A stretch of 64,000 nt of DNA, from the NCBI GenBank assembly GCA_013214065.1, contig JABSPK010000004.1, positions 1 through 64,000 of the forward strand, written 5' to 3'. The DNA is from Flavobacteriaceae bacterium (GTDB lineage Bacteria; Bacteroidota; Bacteroidia; Flavobacteriales; Flavobacteriaceae). Every line of letters begins with the position of its first letter. The stretch's first letter is position 1. Below the pieces are notes generated by a model that was not told the DNA's origin, made no database searches, and saw nothing but the letters and a program-made list of their open reading frames with translations. The position numbers and the translations under genes were made by a program. Shown here in pieces: positions 1 through 8,742 of this stretch.

Positions 1-845
1 ACAAGCAGTTCAAGGATCTTGAAGGTGAGATCTACACCGCTGAGGTACACCATATCCGCCATAAGGCCATCATCCTTTTGGATGACGAGGGTAATGAGAT
101 CATCATGCCCAAAGACAAACAGATCCCGTCTGACTTTTTCAGGAAAGGCGACAATGTAAGGGGGATCATCGAGAGTGTTGATTTGAAAGGCACCAAACCG
201 TCGATTATCATGTCTCGGACCTCTCCTAAATTCTTGGAGCAGTTGTTCTTTCAAGAAATCCCGGAAGTCTTCGACGGTCTGATCTCGATCAAGAAGGCGG
301 TTCGTATTCCCGGAGAAAAGGCAAAAGTGGCCGTAGACTCTTATGACGATCGAATCGATCCAGTAGGAGCCTGTGTGGGTATGAAGGGATCGCGGATCCA
401 CGGTATCGTCCGTGAATTGGGCAATGAGAATATCGATGTCATCAATTGGACCAACAATTCCCAATTGATGGTCACAAGGGCTTTGAGCCCGGCAAGGGTG
501 ACTTCGGTCAAACTGAACGACGAGAAAATGACCGCACAGGTCTATCTCAAACCGGAAGAGGTTTCAAAGGCCATCGGCCGTGGAGGGCATAATATCCGTT
601 TGGCAGGCCAGTTGACCGGTTATGAGATCGATGTATTCCGTGAAGGTGTCGAAGAAGATGTCGAATTGACCGAGTTTTCCGATGAGATCGAAGGATGGAT
701 CATCGAGGAATTCAAAAAGATCGGATTGGACACCGCGCGAAGCGTTTTGGAGCAAGATGCCAACGATTTGGTGAAACGTACCGATTTGGAAGAAGAGACA
801 GTGGCCGAAGTTGTGCGGATACTGAAAGAGGAATTTGAAGATTAA
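1..845 (+). CDS. nusA: Transcription termination/antitermination factor NusA, 3' part
   Basis: The reading frame is open from base 3 and about 280 C-terminal residues are visible; the 5' end lies outside the window. NusA binds RNA polymerase and nascent RNA to control pausing, termination and antitermination. The visible part contains the end of the S1 domain followed by two KH RNA-binding modules. The first holds the GACVGMKGSRI stretch and the second holds AIGRGGHNIRLA, both of the classical GxxG type. An acidic C-terminal helical tail follows. The gene lies 42 bases before infB, the usual nusA-infB order of bacterial translation/transcription operons (rimP would be expected upstream). Identification is secure. 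Confidence 0.96.
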   Translation, partial: KQFKDLEGEIYTAEVHHIRHKAIILLDDEGNEIIMPKDKQIPSDFFRKGDNVRGIIESVDLKGTKPSIIMSRTSPKFLEQLFFQEIPEVFDGLISIKKAVRIPGEKAKVAVDSYDDRIDPVGACVGMKGSRIHGIVRELGNENIDVINWTNNSQLMVTRALSPARVTSVKLNDEKMTAQVYLKPEEVSKAIGRGGHNIRLAGQLTGYEIDVFREGVEEDVELTEFSDEIEGWIIEEFKKIGLDTARSVLEQDANDLVKRTDLEEETVAEVVRILKEEFED

Positions 846-887
846 ACTTATATTAGCACCGAATTTTAGAGGGATAGCAACGAGTAT

Positions 888-3557
888 ATGGCAGGAAACC
901 CAACAATACGATTAAACAAGGTTCTTAGGGAATTGAACATTTCACTAGATCGGGCCGTTGACTATCTTGTGGCACAAGGTCACGAGATAGAAGCAAGGCC
1001 TACGACTAAGATCTCTGATGAGGTGTATCAAGTACTGTTGGATGAATTCCAGACAGATAAGAGCAAGCGTGTTGCGTCCAAAGAGGTCAGCGAGGAAAAA
1101 CGCAAGGAGAAGGAAGAACTTCGATTGCAGCTCGAACAAGAGCAAGAGGAGCGTCGTTTGGCCCGTGAGCAGAGCATGGCCGCTGCCGAACCTGTAATTA
1201 AGGCGAAAGCTGAATTGACAGGTCCGAAAACCGTCGGCAAAATCGACTTGGACAAGAAGCCCGAACCGGTCAAAGAAGAAAAACCGGTCGAGCAAAAGGA
1301 AGCTCCGGCACCAGCCCCTCCGAAAGAAGAAAAGAAAGAGGCCCCTAAAAAAGAGGCCCCGGTCGTTGAAAGCAAGCCAGAGGCCCCGGCGGCGACCCCT
1401 GAGAAGCCCCAGGCCATCGAAACGAAATACCAAAAGCTTTCAGGACCGAAGATTACGGGTGACAAAATCGATCTTTCCAAGTTCGAGAAACCCAAAAAGA
1501 AAAAAGAAGAAGCCAAACCGGCAAATGGCCAAAACGCTGAACGTAAACGCAGAAGAAAGCGTATCGTCAGCAATACCAACGGACAGTCCGATAATCGTGG
1601 CCGTCCGGGCAACCGCCGTGGCAACCAACGTTCTAATGTACCCAAGGTAGAGCCTACCGAAGAAGAAGTACAAAAGCAGGTACGGGAAACCTTGGAGAAA
1701 CTCCAAGGAAAAGCCAACAAAGGCAAGGGTGCCAAATACCGCCGTGAAAAGCGGGATCTGCACCGCCAGCAGACCGAAAAAGACCTCGAACAACAAGAAC
1801 GCGAAAGCAAACTCTTGAAAGTGACCGAGTTCGTAACGGTCAACGAAGTGGCTACCATGATGGACGTGTCGACCACCGATATCATCTCGGCTTGTATGTC
1901 GCTGGGCATGATGGTGACCTTGAACCAACGTTTGGATGCCGAAACCCTATCCATAGTCGCTGATGAATTCGGGTTCGAAGTTGAATTCGTCACTGCCGAG
2001 ATCGAAGAGGCCATCGAGGTCATCGAGGACGATCCGGAAGATTTGGTCGGTCGTGCACCGATCGTGACCGTTATGGGTCACGTCGATCACGGTAAGACCT
2101 CTTTACTCGATTATATCCGTGAAGAAAACGTCATCGCCGGCGAGAGTGGGGGCATTACCCAGCACATCGGCGCTTACGGTGTCACTTTGGAAGACGGTCA
2201 AAAGATTACCTTCTTGGATACACCGGGTCACGAAGCCTTTACCGCGATGCGGGCCAGGGGTGCACAGGTGACCGATATCGCGATCATCGTAGTCGCGGCC
2301 GATGATGACATCATGCCGCAGACCAAGGAAGCGATCAGCCACGCGCAAGCCGCTGGTGTACCGATCGTGTTCGCGATCAACAAAATCGATAAGCCAACGG
2401 CGAATCCCGATAAGATCAAAGAAGGCCTAGCGGCTATGAACCTCCTGGTCGAAGATTGGGGCGGTAAGATCCAATCTCACGACATTTCGGCCAAAACCGG
2501 TCAAGGGGTCAAAGAACTATTGGAGAAAGTCTTGCTCGAAGCGGAACTGTTGGAATTGAAGGCCAACCCCGATCGTTTGGCTTCAGGTACCGTCGTCGAG
2601 GCGTTCTTGGACAAAGGCCGTGGATACGTCTCTACCATCCTGGTACAGACCGGAACCCTGCAGATCGGTGATTATGTCTTAGCGGGTACTTGCAGTGGTA
2701 AAGTCAAGGCCATGCAAGACGAACGTGGTAAAAACATCAAAAAAGCCGGTCCGGCTACCCCGATTTCCATTTTGGGTCTCGATGGTGCCCCTCAGGCCGG
2801 TGATAAATTCAATGTGTTGGAAGACGAGCGTGAGGCCAAGCAAATCGCGACCAAGCGTTCCCAACTCCAGCGCGAGCAATCGGTGCGTACGCAACGACAC
2901 ATCACCTTGGATGAGATCGGACGTCGTATCGCATTGGGCGATTTCCAGGAATTGAACATCATCTTGAAAGGGGATGTCGACGGTTCGGTGGAAGCCTTGA
3001 CCGATTCGTTCCAGAAACTCTCTACCGATGAGATCCAAGTGAATATCATCCACAAAGGGGTCGGGGCGATTACGGAGTCCGACGTCTTGTTGGCCAGTGC
3101 TTCCGATGCGATCATTATCGGCTTTAACGTTCGCCCTATGGGTAATGCCCGTGCCGTTGCCGATAAGGAAGAAATCGATATCCGAATGTATTCGATCATC
3201 TATGACGCTATCAACGATTTGAAAGACGCCATGGAGGGCATGTTATCGCCTGAATTGAAGGAAGAGATCACCGGTAACGCCGAGATCAGGGAAACCTTCA
3301 AGATTTCGAAAATCGGTACGATTGCAGGATGTATGGTGACCAGTGGTAAGATCTTCCGAAACTCGCAAATACGATTGATCCGTGATGGTGTGGTGATCTT
3401 TACCGGAGAACTTGCTTCTTTGAAACGTTTCAAGGACGATGTCAAGGAAGTATCCAAAGGATACGATTGCGGACTTCAGGTAAAAAACTACAACGACATC
3501 CGTATCGACGATACGATTGAGGCCTTTGAAGAGGTGGCGGTCAAGAAGAAGCTCTAA
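888..3557 (+). CDS. infB: Translation initiation factor IF-2
   Basis: GTPase that places fMet-tRNA in the ribosomal P site. At 889 residues it is in the long Bacteroidota size class. An IF2_N helical module lies at about residues 1-55. A long Lys/Glu/Pro/Ala-rich linker follows (about 60-300, with a basic Arg/Asn/Gly patch near 225-245), then a second IF2_N-like module near 310-370. The GTPase domain begins near residue 390 with GHVDHGKTS (P-loop), then [22 protein letters not shown] and SAKTGQGV. C-terminal beta-barrel and fMet-tRNA-binding domains complete the protein. It follows nusA directly. The low-complexity linker creates long open frames on the opposite strand that I do not regard as genes. 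Confidence 0.97.
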   Translation: MAGNPTIRLNKVLRELNISLDRAVDYLVAQGHEIEARPTTKISDEVYQVLLDEFQTDKSKRVASKEVSEEKRKEKEELRLQLEQEQEERRLAREQSMAAAEPVIKAKAELTGPKTVGKIDLDKKPEPVKEEKPVEQKEAPAPAPPKEEKKEAPKKEAPVVESKPEAPAATPEKPQAIETKYQKLSGPKITGDKIDLSKFEKPKKKKEEAKPANGQNAERKRRRKRIVSNTNGQSDNRGRPGNRRGNQRSNVPKVEPTEEEVQKQVRETLEKLQGKANKGKGAKYRREKRDLHRQQTEKDLEQQERESKLLKVTEFVTVNEVATMMDVSTTDIISACMSLGMMVTLNQRLDAETLSIVADEFGFEVEFVTAEIEEAIEVIEDDPEDLVGRAPIVTVMGHVDHGKTSLLDYIREENVIAGESGGITQHIGAYGVTLEDGQKITFLDTPGHEAFTAMRARGAQVTDIAIIVVAADDDIMPQTKEAISHAQAAGVPIVFAINKIDKPTANPDKIKEGLAAMNLLVEDWGGKIQSHDISAKTGQGVKELLEKVLLEAELLELKANPDRLASGTVVEAFLDKGRGYVSTILVQTGTLQIGDYVLAGTCSGKVKAMQDERGKNIKKAGPATPISILGLDGAPQAGDKFNVLEDEREAKQIATKRSQLQREQSVRTQRHITLDEIGRRIALGDFQELNIILKGDVDGSVEALTDSFQKLSTDEIQVNIIHKGVGAITESDVLLASASDAIIIGFNVRPMGNARAVADKEEIDIRMYSIIYDAINDLKDAMEGMLSPELKEEITGNAEIRETFKISKIGTIAGCMVTSGKIFRNSQIRLIRDGVVIFTGELASLKRFKDDVKEVSKGYDCGLQVKNYNDIRIDDTIEAFEEVAVKKKL

Positions 3558-3592
3558 AGACTTTCCGAAACCACGATTAAAAACGAAAGCGA

Positions 3593-3967
3593 TCAGTTGC
3601 CGGTCTGCTCAGGTTTGAGCAACATGGCATTGGGATATTTTTTGCGTACTTCGAGGTATTTGCGCTCGGCTTCCAAAGCGTCCTTGAATTTCCCGACGCG
3701 CACCCTATAGGTAGGCTGGAAAAACTTGATCTCGGCATGCCATCCAGGGAAATCGACGCGTACTTGGTCGTACAGCCTTTGGGCAGCCTCATCATTGCTC
3801 TTGAAACCCACTTGTATTTGGTAAAAACCCGTCTTCGAATTGACTGATTTATAGACTTCCAGAAGCTCTGAAATACGGGGGTCCTGCTCGATGACCACCC
3901 GTCCTTCCTGGGCGCGGGCGTTACTGAGGAAAAGTACTGAAATGACTAGGAATAATGGGGTTTTCAT
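3593..3967 (-). CDS. Secreted SPOR-domain protein
   Basis: Small exported protein of 124 residues. I place the start at the ATG complementary to 3965-3967, because it begins directly with a Sec signal peptide (MKTPLFLVISVLFLSNARAQ). A start 19 codons upstream is possible but would put a basic, non-signal stretch first. The mature part resembles a SPOR fold: residues around GFYQIQVGFKSNDEAAQ, a helix, then YRVRVGKFKDALEAERKY. SPOR domains bind denuded peptidoglycan glycan strands, so a periplasmic cell-wall role is likely; the exact function is unknown. It converges on infB (35-base gap) and diverges from actA. Confidence 0.8.
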   Translation of the reverse strand: MKTPLFLVISVLFLSNARAQEGRVVIEQDPRISELLEVYKSVNSKTGFYQIQVGFKSNDEAAQRLYDQVRVDFPGWHAEIKFFQPTYRVRVGKFKDALEAERKYLEVRKKYPNAMLLKPEQTGN

Positions 3968-4000
3968 AGCGCTTAAGATGTTGTAAGTAAGCCGTTTGCA

Positions 4001-4008
4001 CAAAAGTA
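4001..4008 (-). promoter_or_regulatory. Candidate flavobacterial -7 box for the SPOR gene
   Basis: On the minus strand this reads TACTTTTG, a perfect match to the Bacteroidota -7 consensus TAnnTTTG. It lies 33 bases upstream of the SPOR start codon. A good -33 TTG at the ideal distance is not evident; only a T-rich run occurs there. Confidence 0.55.
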
Positions 4009-4084
4009 ATTTTTTCGTTCGCAAACTTCTAAAAAAATCGTTATTTAGAATCCGTATAAATTATTAATTATAAATCCCTTAACA

Positions 4085-4115
4085 TTTCAAAAATACGCGC
4101 TGTGTCGTATTTTTG
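4085..4115 (+). promoter_or_regulatory. Candidate promoter of the act-cox respiratory operon
   Basis: TATTTTTG at 4108-4115 matches TAnnTTTG exactly, and a TTT at 4085-4087 stands 20 bases upstream in the -33 position, though it lacks the final G. This would start a leader of about 80 bases before actA. The 234-base gap 3968-4201 otherwise holds only the divergent SPOR promoter and AT-rich sequence. Confidence 0.5.
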
Positions 4116-4201
4116 TCTGCAATTTGAGCACCGGTAATAGCTAAATTTCACAGTATCAGAAGAAATTATCGTGCCAAGATTTCGATTGAAATTACACAAA
4201 T

Positions 4202-5569
4202 ATGAAAAAGGTTCTAAACCGTATTCAATTTTCAAAAGTTTTTGGTCTTAGTTTACTCCTACTACTCCAACTTTTTTCATCACCCATAACAGCACAAGAA
4301 GCAAGCGAAGCAGCTGCCACTGAAACGGCGGATCTGGGTGGTGATCCCGTTGCCGGGAAACAGCTTTTCAATCAGAATTGTGCGGCCTGCCATGCCTTGA
4401 ACCGCAAGATGACCGGCCCGGCCTTGGCCAATGTCGAGTCGCGTTTGGCCGAAGATGAAGGATTGGACAAGGAATGGTTGTACGCTTGGATCAAGAACAG
4501 TCCGGGCATGATCAAGTCGGGTGATGCGTATGCCAACAAGATTTACGCGGAGTATAACCAAGCGGCCATGACCGCTTTTCCGACCTTGTCGAATGCCGAT
4601 ATCGATAATATTTTGGCCTACACGGCCGCCCCGGCGCCAACTCCGGCCGTAGTCCCTCCAACTGGTGGAGGAGGTGGAGAAGGAGCTCCTGCGACAGGGG
4701 GTATTTCCAATGAGATCATCCTTGGGGCCCTCGCCCTAGTCTTCGGACTATTGGTGGTGATGTTGTTCTTAGTGAACAGCACCCTGCGCAAAATTGCAGA
4801 GGCCAATGGGGTAGAAGTGGTCCGTGCCGATGCCGAAAAGCGCACCCCGCTATGGAAGGCTTTCGTGCAAAACCAGTTTTTGGTGTTCTGTACCGTTGTC
4901 GTCTTTTTGTTGGGCAGTGCGTACTTCGCTTACGCCTGGATGAGCCAGATCGGTATCGACCAAGGCTATGCCCCGGTGCAACCCATCCACTATTCCCACA
5001 AAATCCACGCCGGTGATAATAAGATCGAGTGTAAGTATTGTCACTCCTCAGCACGGGTATCGAAGCATTCCGGCATCCCATCACTCAACGTGTGTATGAA
5101 TTGCCATAAGTCGATTTACGAGTACACGGGTAATCCTGAAGGCCCAAGCGCCGAAGATTTGGCCAACGGCTATACCAACGAGTTCTACACCAAGGAAATC
5201 AAGAAATTGTACAAAGCCGTCGGTTGGGATGAGGAAAACCAAAAGTACACCGGTGAATCGCAGCCTGTGGAATGGGTGCGTATCCACAACCTACCCGATT
5301 TCGCTTACTTCAACCACTCACAGCACGTTGAGGTCGGTAAGATCGAGTGTCAGACCTGTCACGGTCCCGTTGAGGAAATGGAGATCATGTACCAATACTC
5401 GCCCTTGACCATGGGATGGTGTATCAACTGCCACCGTGAAACCAACGTTCAAGTGGCCGATAACGAATACTACGCCAAGATCCATGAAGAGCTTTCCAAA
5501 AAGTACGGCGTCGAAGAGTTGACGGCAGCGCAGATGGGTGGATTGGAATGTGGAAAATGCCACTATTAA
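4202..5569 (+). CDS. actA: Alternative complex III multiheme cytochrome c subunit ActA, with extra N-terminal monoheme domain
   Basis: Periplasmic electron-transfer subunit of the quinol:electron-acceptor oxidoreductase ActABCDEF. A signal sequence is followed by a monoheme domain with CAACH at residue 60 (GPALANVE nearby, as in class I cytochromes). After a Pro/Gly-rich linker come two predicted membrane helices, about 170-193 and 229-247, and then a five-heme region: CKYCH 277, CMNCH 298, CQTCH 383, CINCH 407, CGKCH 450. The family name usually refers to the pentaheme part, so this copy has six c-heme sites in total. It is the first gene of a same-strand run through coxA and ends 27 bases before actB. 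Confidence 0.92.
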   Translation: MKKVLNRIQFSKVFGLSLLLLLQLFSSPITAQEASEAAATETADLGGDPVAGKQLFNQNCAACHALNRKMTGPALANVESRLAEDEGLDKEWLYAWIKNSPGMIKSGDAYANKIYAEYNQAAMTAFPTLSNADIDNILAYTAAPAPTPAVVPPTGGGGGEGAPATGGISNEIILGALALVFGLLVVMLFLVNSTLRKIAEANGVEVVRADAEKRTPLWKAFVQNQFLVFCTVVVFLLGSAYFAYAWMSQIGIDQGYAPVQPIHYSHKIHAGDNKIECKYCHSSARVSKHSGIPSLNVCMNCHKSIYEYTGNPEGPSAEDLANGYTNEFYTKEIKKLYKAVGWDEENQKYTGESQPVEWVRIHNLPDFAYFNHSQHVEVGKIECQTCHGPVEEMEIMYQYSPLTMGWCINCHRETNVQVADNEYYAKIHEELSKKYGVEELTAAQMGGLECGKCHY

Positions 5570-5596
5570 TTTTTAAGAAGATATTGCAATAATCAT

Positions 5597-8500
5597 ATGG
5601 CATCAAACAAGAAATATTGGAAAAGTGAAGCGGAGTTGAATCCGAACGATTCCATTGTTGAGACGCTACGACAAAACGAATTTACCGAGCATATCCCCGT
5701 AGATGAGTTTTTGGGAGACCAAAAGAACTTGGCCGATTCGAATACTTCGCGAAGGGATTTTTTGAAGTATGTCGGGTTCAGTACCGCGGCGGCCTCATTG
5801 GCGGCCTGTGAGGGTCCGGTAAAAAAATCGATTCCTTACGTCGTTCAGCCGGAGAGTATCGTTCCTGGTGTGGCGAACTATTACGCCACCTCCATTGCCG
5901 ATGGCTATGATTTTGCCAGTGTTTTGGTCAAGACCCGCGAAGGGCGTCCGATCAAAATCGAGAACAACGATTTGGCCATGACCAATGGTGGGGCCAACGC
6001 TCGGGTCAATGCATCCGTATTGAGCTTGTATGATAGCAAGCGTTTGCAAGGACCGACCTTCAATGGGGAGGCGATCGCCTGGGAAGATTTGGATCTTCGG
6101 GTCAAAGGCACCTTGACCGCTGCGAAAAACTCAGGAAAGCAAATCGCTTTGTTGACGCAGAGTTATGCCAGTCCCACAACCAAAAAATTGATTGCCGATT
6201 TTACTGCGGCCTATGGCAACGTGACCCATGTGGCTTATGATGCCATTGCTGAAGATGCGGCATTGAATGCATATGAAGCGGCTTATGGCGAACGCGCCTT
6301 GGCCGATTATGATTTTAGCAAAGCATCCGTCATTGTTTCCTTTGCTGCCGATTTCCTTGGCGACTGGCAAGGTGGCGGCTATGATTCAGGCTATGCCAAA
6401 GGTAGGGTGCCCCACGAAGGCAAGATGTCGCGACACATCCATTTCGAATCGAACATGTCATTGACCGGCGCCAATGCCGATAAACGTGTTCCTTTGAATG
6501 CTGCAGGCATGAAGGTCGCCTTGGCTAAATTGTTCGGTAAGTTGAACGGCAGTACGGTCAGTGGGGGTAGCTCCGATATCGACGGTATCGTCGATCAAGT
6601 CGCAGCTGAGATCCGCAAAGCGGGTAGCAAAGCCGTTGTGGTTTGCGGGTTGAACGATAGCAATGCCCAAGCCGTGGTATTGGCCATTAACGCATTGATC
6701 CAAAGTGAGGCCTTTGATGCCGAACGCCCAAAATATGTCAGGGAAGGAAATACGGCAAAACTGAACCGCTTGATCGCCGATATGAAAGCCGGTAAAGTGG
6801 CGGCTTTGTTGATGGACGGGGTCAATCCTTTGTACACCCTCCCGAACGCGGCCGATTTCCAAGAAGGAATGGGCAAAGTCAGTATGACGGTGAGCTGTGC
6901 CTTCAACAATGATGAGACCGCAGAAGCAGCACAATATGTAGCGGCCGCTTCACACTATTTGGAGTCATGGGGTGATGTCGAAATTAAGAAAGGCCAGATG
7001 AGCCTGATGCAGCCCACCATCCGTGAGCTGTTCGATACCCGACAATTCCAAAATTGCCTACTCCAGTGGATGGGCAGCGAACAAAGCTATTACGAGTATT
7101 TGAAATCCAATTGGGAAACCACCGTACTGAACGGTTCGGGGTGGAACAAGGCGCTGCAAGACGGGGTATATACCATGACCGCTTCGCCAACGGAAGAGGC
7201 ATCGACCGATGCGGCCGACGAAGACGAGGCTGAAACAAACAATAGTGTCGATTCCATGGCCGCTGCCGTGCGTATCTTGGCCAACTCGACCAGTTCCGGA
7301 ATGGAATTGATGTTGTATGCCAAAGTCGGTATGGGTGACGGTAAACAAGCCAACAACCCTTGGTTGCAGGAATTTCCTGATCCAATTTCGCGAGTCTCTT
7401 GGGATAACTATGTGACCGTTTCAAAAGCCGATGCCGAAAAGCTTGGTTTCGTAAACGAGAACGTGGCCAACGGTGGTTTGGACGGAAGTTATGCCAATGT
7501 GACCGTAGATGGGGTCACCTTGGAAAACGTGCCGGTGATCATCCAGCCTGGGCAAGCCAATGATACGGTAGGACTATCTTTCGGTTACGGCCGAAATTCC
7601 GGTATGAAGTCTGAAATGAAGACCGGTGTCAATGCCTACAAACTCTATAAAGATTTCAACAACGTACAATCCGTTTCGTTGAGCAAAGCGGACGGTAACC
7701 ACGAGTTCGCCTGTGTACAGTTGCACAATACCTTAATGGGACGTGGTGATATCATCAAGGAAACCACCTTGGAGATTTTCAACACCAAAGACCATCACGT
7801 ATGGAACCCAGTTCCCGAAGTGTCTTTGGATCACCAGGAAGTACCGGCTACCTCCGTAGACCTGTGGCAAGAATTCGACCGTTCGATAGGGCACCATTTC
7901 AACATGTCGATCGACCTCAATGCCTGTACGGGTTGTGGGGCTTGTGTCATCGCTTGTCATGCAGAGAATAACGTTCCCGTGGTCGGAAAGCAAGAAATGC
8001 GCCGTTCGCGCGATATGCACTGGTTGCGAATCGACCGTTACTATTCTTCCGAAGATACCTTCGACGGTGATAACGAGAAGAAAGACAGTATGGACGGACT
8101 TTGGGGCGACAATGGGTCCCTTGGTGGGTTCGGCGAGATGGAGAATCCATCCGCAAATCCCCAAGTGGCCTTCCAACCGGTCATGTGCCAGCACTGTAAC
8201 CATGCACCTTGTGAAACGGTTTGTCCTGTGGCCGCTACGGCCCATAGCCGTCAAGGTCAGAACCACATGGCCTACAACCGATGCGTCGGTACCCGCTACT
8301 GTGCGAACAACTGTCCGTACAAAGTACGAAGGTTCAACTGGTTCCTATACAACAACAACGACGAGTTCGATTACAATATGAACAACGATTTGGGCAAAAT
8401 GGTCTTGAACCCTGATGTCAACGTTCGTTCAAGAGGGGTCATGGAAAAATGCTCCCTATGTATCCAAATGACGCAAAAGACGATTTTGGATGCCAAACGT

Positions 8501-8710
8501 GATGGCCGTCCTGTAAAAGACGGGGAGTTCCAAACCGCTTGTTCTTCTGCCTGTAGCAGTGGGGCGATCGTTTTCGGTGACATCAACGATTCTGAAAGTA
8601 AAGTTGCTGAGTTGAAGGAAGATGATAGAATGTACCACCTGTTGGAGCATGTTGGCACCAAGCCGAACGTGTTCTACCATGTGAAAGTGAGAAATACCAA
8701 CGAAGCATAA
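5597..8710 (+). CDS. actB: Alternative complex III iron-sulfur subunit ActB (molybdopterin-oxidoreductase-like)
   Basis: Large periplasmic-side subunit (1037 residues) that carries electrons between the quinol site and the c-hemes. The N-terminal two-thirds has a molybdopterin-oxidoreductase-type fold, which in characterised Act complexes holds no molybdenum cofactor. The C-terminal third (from about residue 770) is a ferredoxin-like module with CTGCGACVIAC (first Cys 777), CQHCNHAPCETVCP, CANNCPYK and CSLC...CSSACSS groups, fitting four clusters. A twin-arginine motif SRRDFLK (residues 51-57) precedes a hydrophobic stretch ending in LAAC at Cys71, suggesting Tat export followed by lipidation. 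This late position of the Tat motif is typical of the family. Confidence 0.94.
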   Translation: MASNKKYWKSEAELNPNDSIVETLRQNEFTEHIPVDEFLGDQKNLADSNTSRRDFLKYVGFSTAAASLAACEGPVKKSIPYVVQPESIVPGVANYYATSIADGYDFASVLVKTREGRPIKIENNDLAMTNGGANARVNASVLSLYDSKRLQGPTFNGEAIAWEDLDLRVKGTLTAAKNSGKQIALLTQSYASPTTKKLIADFTAAYGNVTHVAYDAIAEDAALNAYEAAYGERALADYDFSKASVIVSFAADFLGDWQGGGYDSGYAKGRVPHEGKMSRHIHFESNMSLTGANADKRVPLNAAGMKVALAKLFGKLNGSTVSGGSSDIDGIVDQVAAEIRKAGSKAVVVCGLNDSNAQAVVLAINALIQSEAFDAERPKYVREGNTAKLNRLIADMKAGKVAALLMDGVNPLYTLPNAADFQEGMGKVSMTVSCAFNNDETAEAAQYVAAASHYLESWGDVEIKKGQMSLMQPTIRELFDTRQFQNCLLQWMGSEQSYYEYLKSNWETTVLNGSGWNKALQDGVYTMTASPTEEASTDAADEDEAETNNSVDSMAAAVRILANSTSSGMELMLYAKVGMGDGKQANNPWLQEFPDPISRVSWDNYVTVSKADAEKLGFVNENVANGGLDGSYANVTVDGVTLENVPVIIQPGQANDTVGLSFGYGRNSGMKSEMKTGVNAYKLYKDFNNVQSVSLSKADGNHEFACVQLHNTLMGRGDIIKETTLEIFNTKDHHVWNPVPEVSLDHQEVPATSVDLWQEFDRSIGHHFNMSIDLNACTGCGACVIACHAENNVPVVGKQEMRRSRDMHWLRIDRYYSSEDTFDGDNEKKDSMDGLWGDNGSLGGFGEMENPSANPQVAFQPVMCQHCNHAPCETVCPVAATAHSRQGQNHMAYNRCVGTRYCANNCPYKVRRFNWFLYNNNDEFDYNMNNDLGKMVLNPDVNVRSRGVMEKCSLCIQMTQKTILDAKRDGRPVKDGEFQTACSSACSSGAIVFGDINDSESKVAELKEDDRMYHLLEHVGTKPNVFYHVKVRNTNEA

Positions 8711-8742
8711 CCAAACAATAAGCAAGAAACTAGATATAGATT

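Noticed and set aside
849-856. TATATTAG before infB as an internal promoter
   Set aside because: One mismatch to the consensus and no -33 TTG at the right distance; nusA-infB is normally cotranscribed.
1028-2023. A long open frame (331 codons) antisense to infB
   Set aside because: It mirrors the Lys/Glu-rich IF-2 linker, is rich in Ser/Arg/Phe, has no recognisable domain and lies wholly opposite a certain gene.
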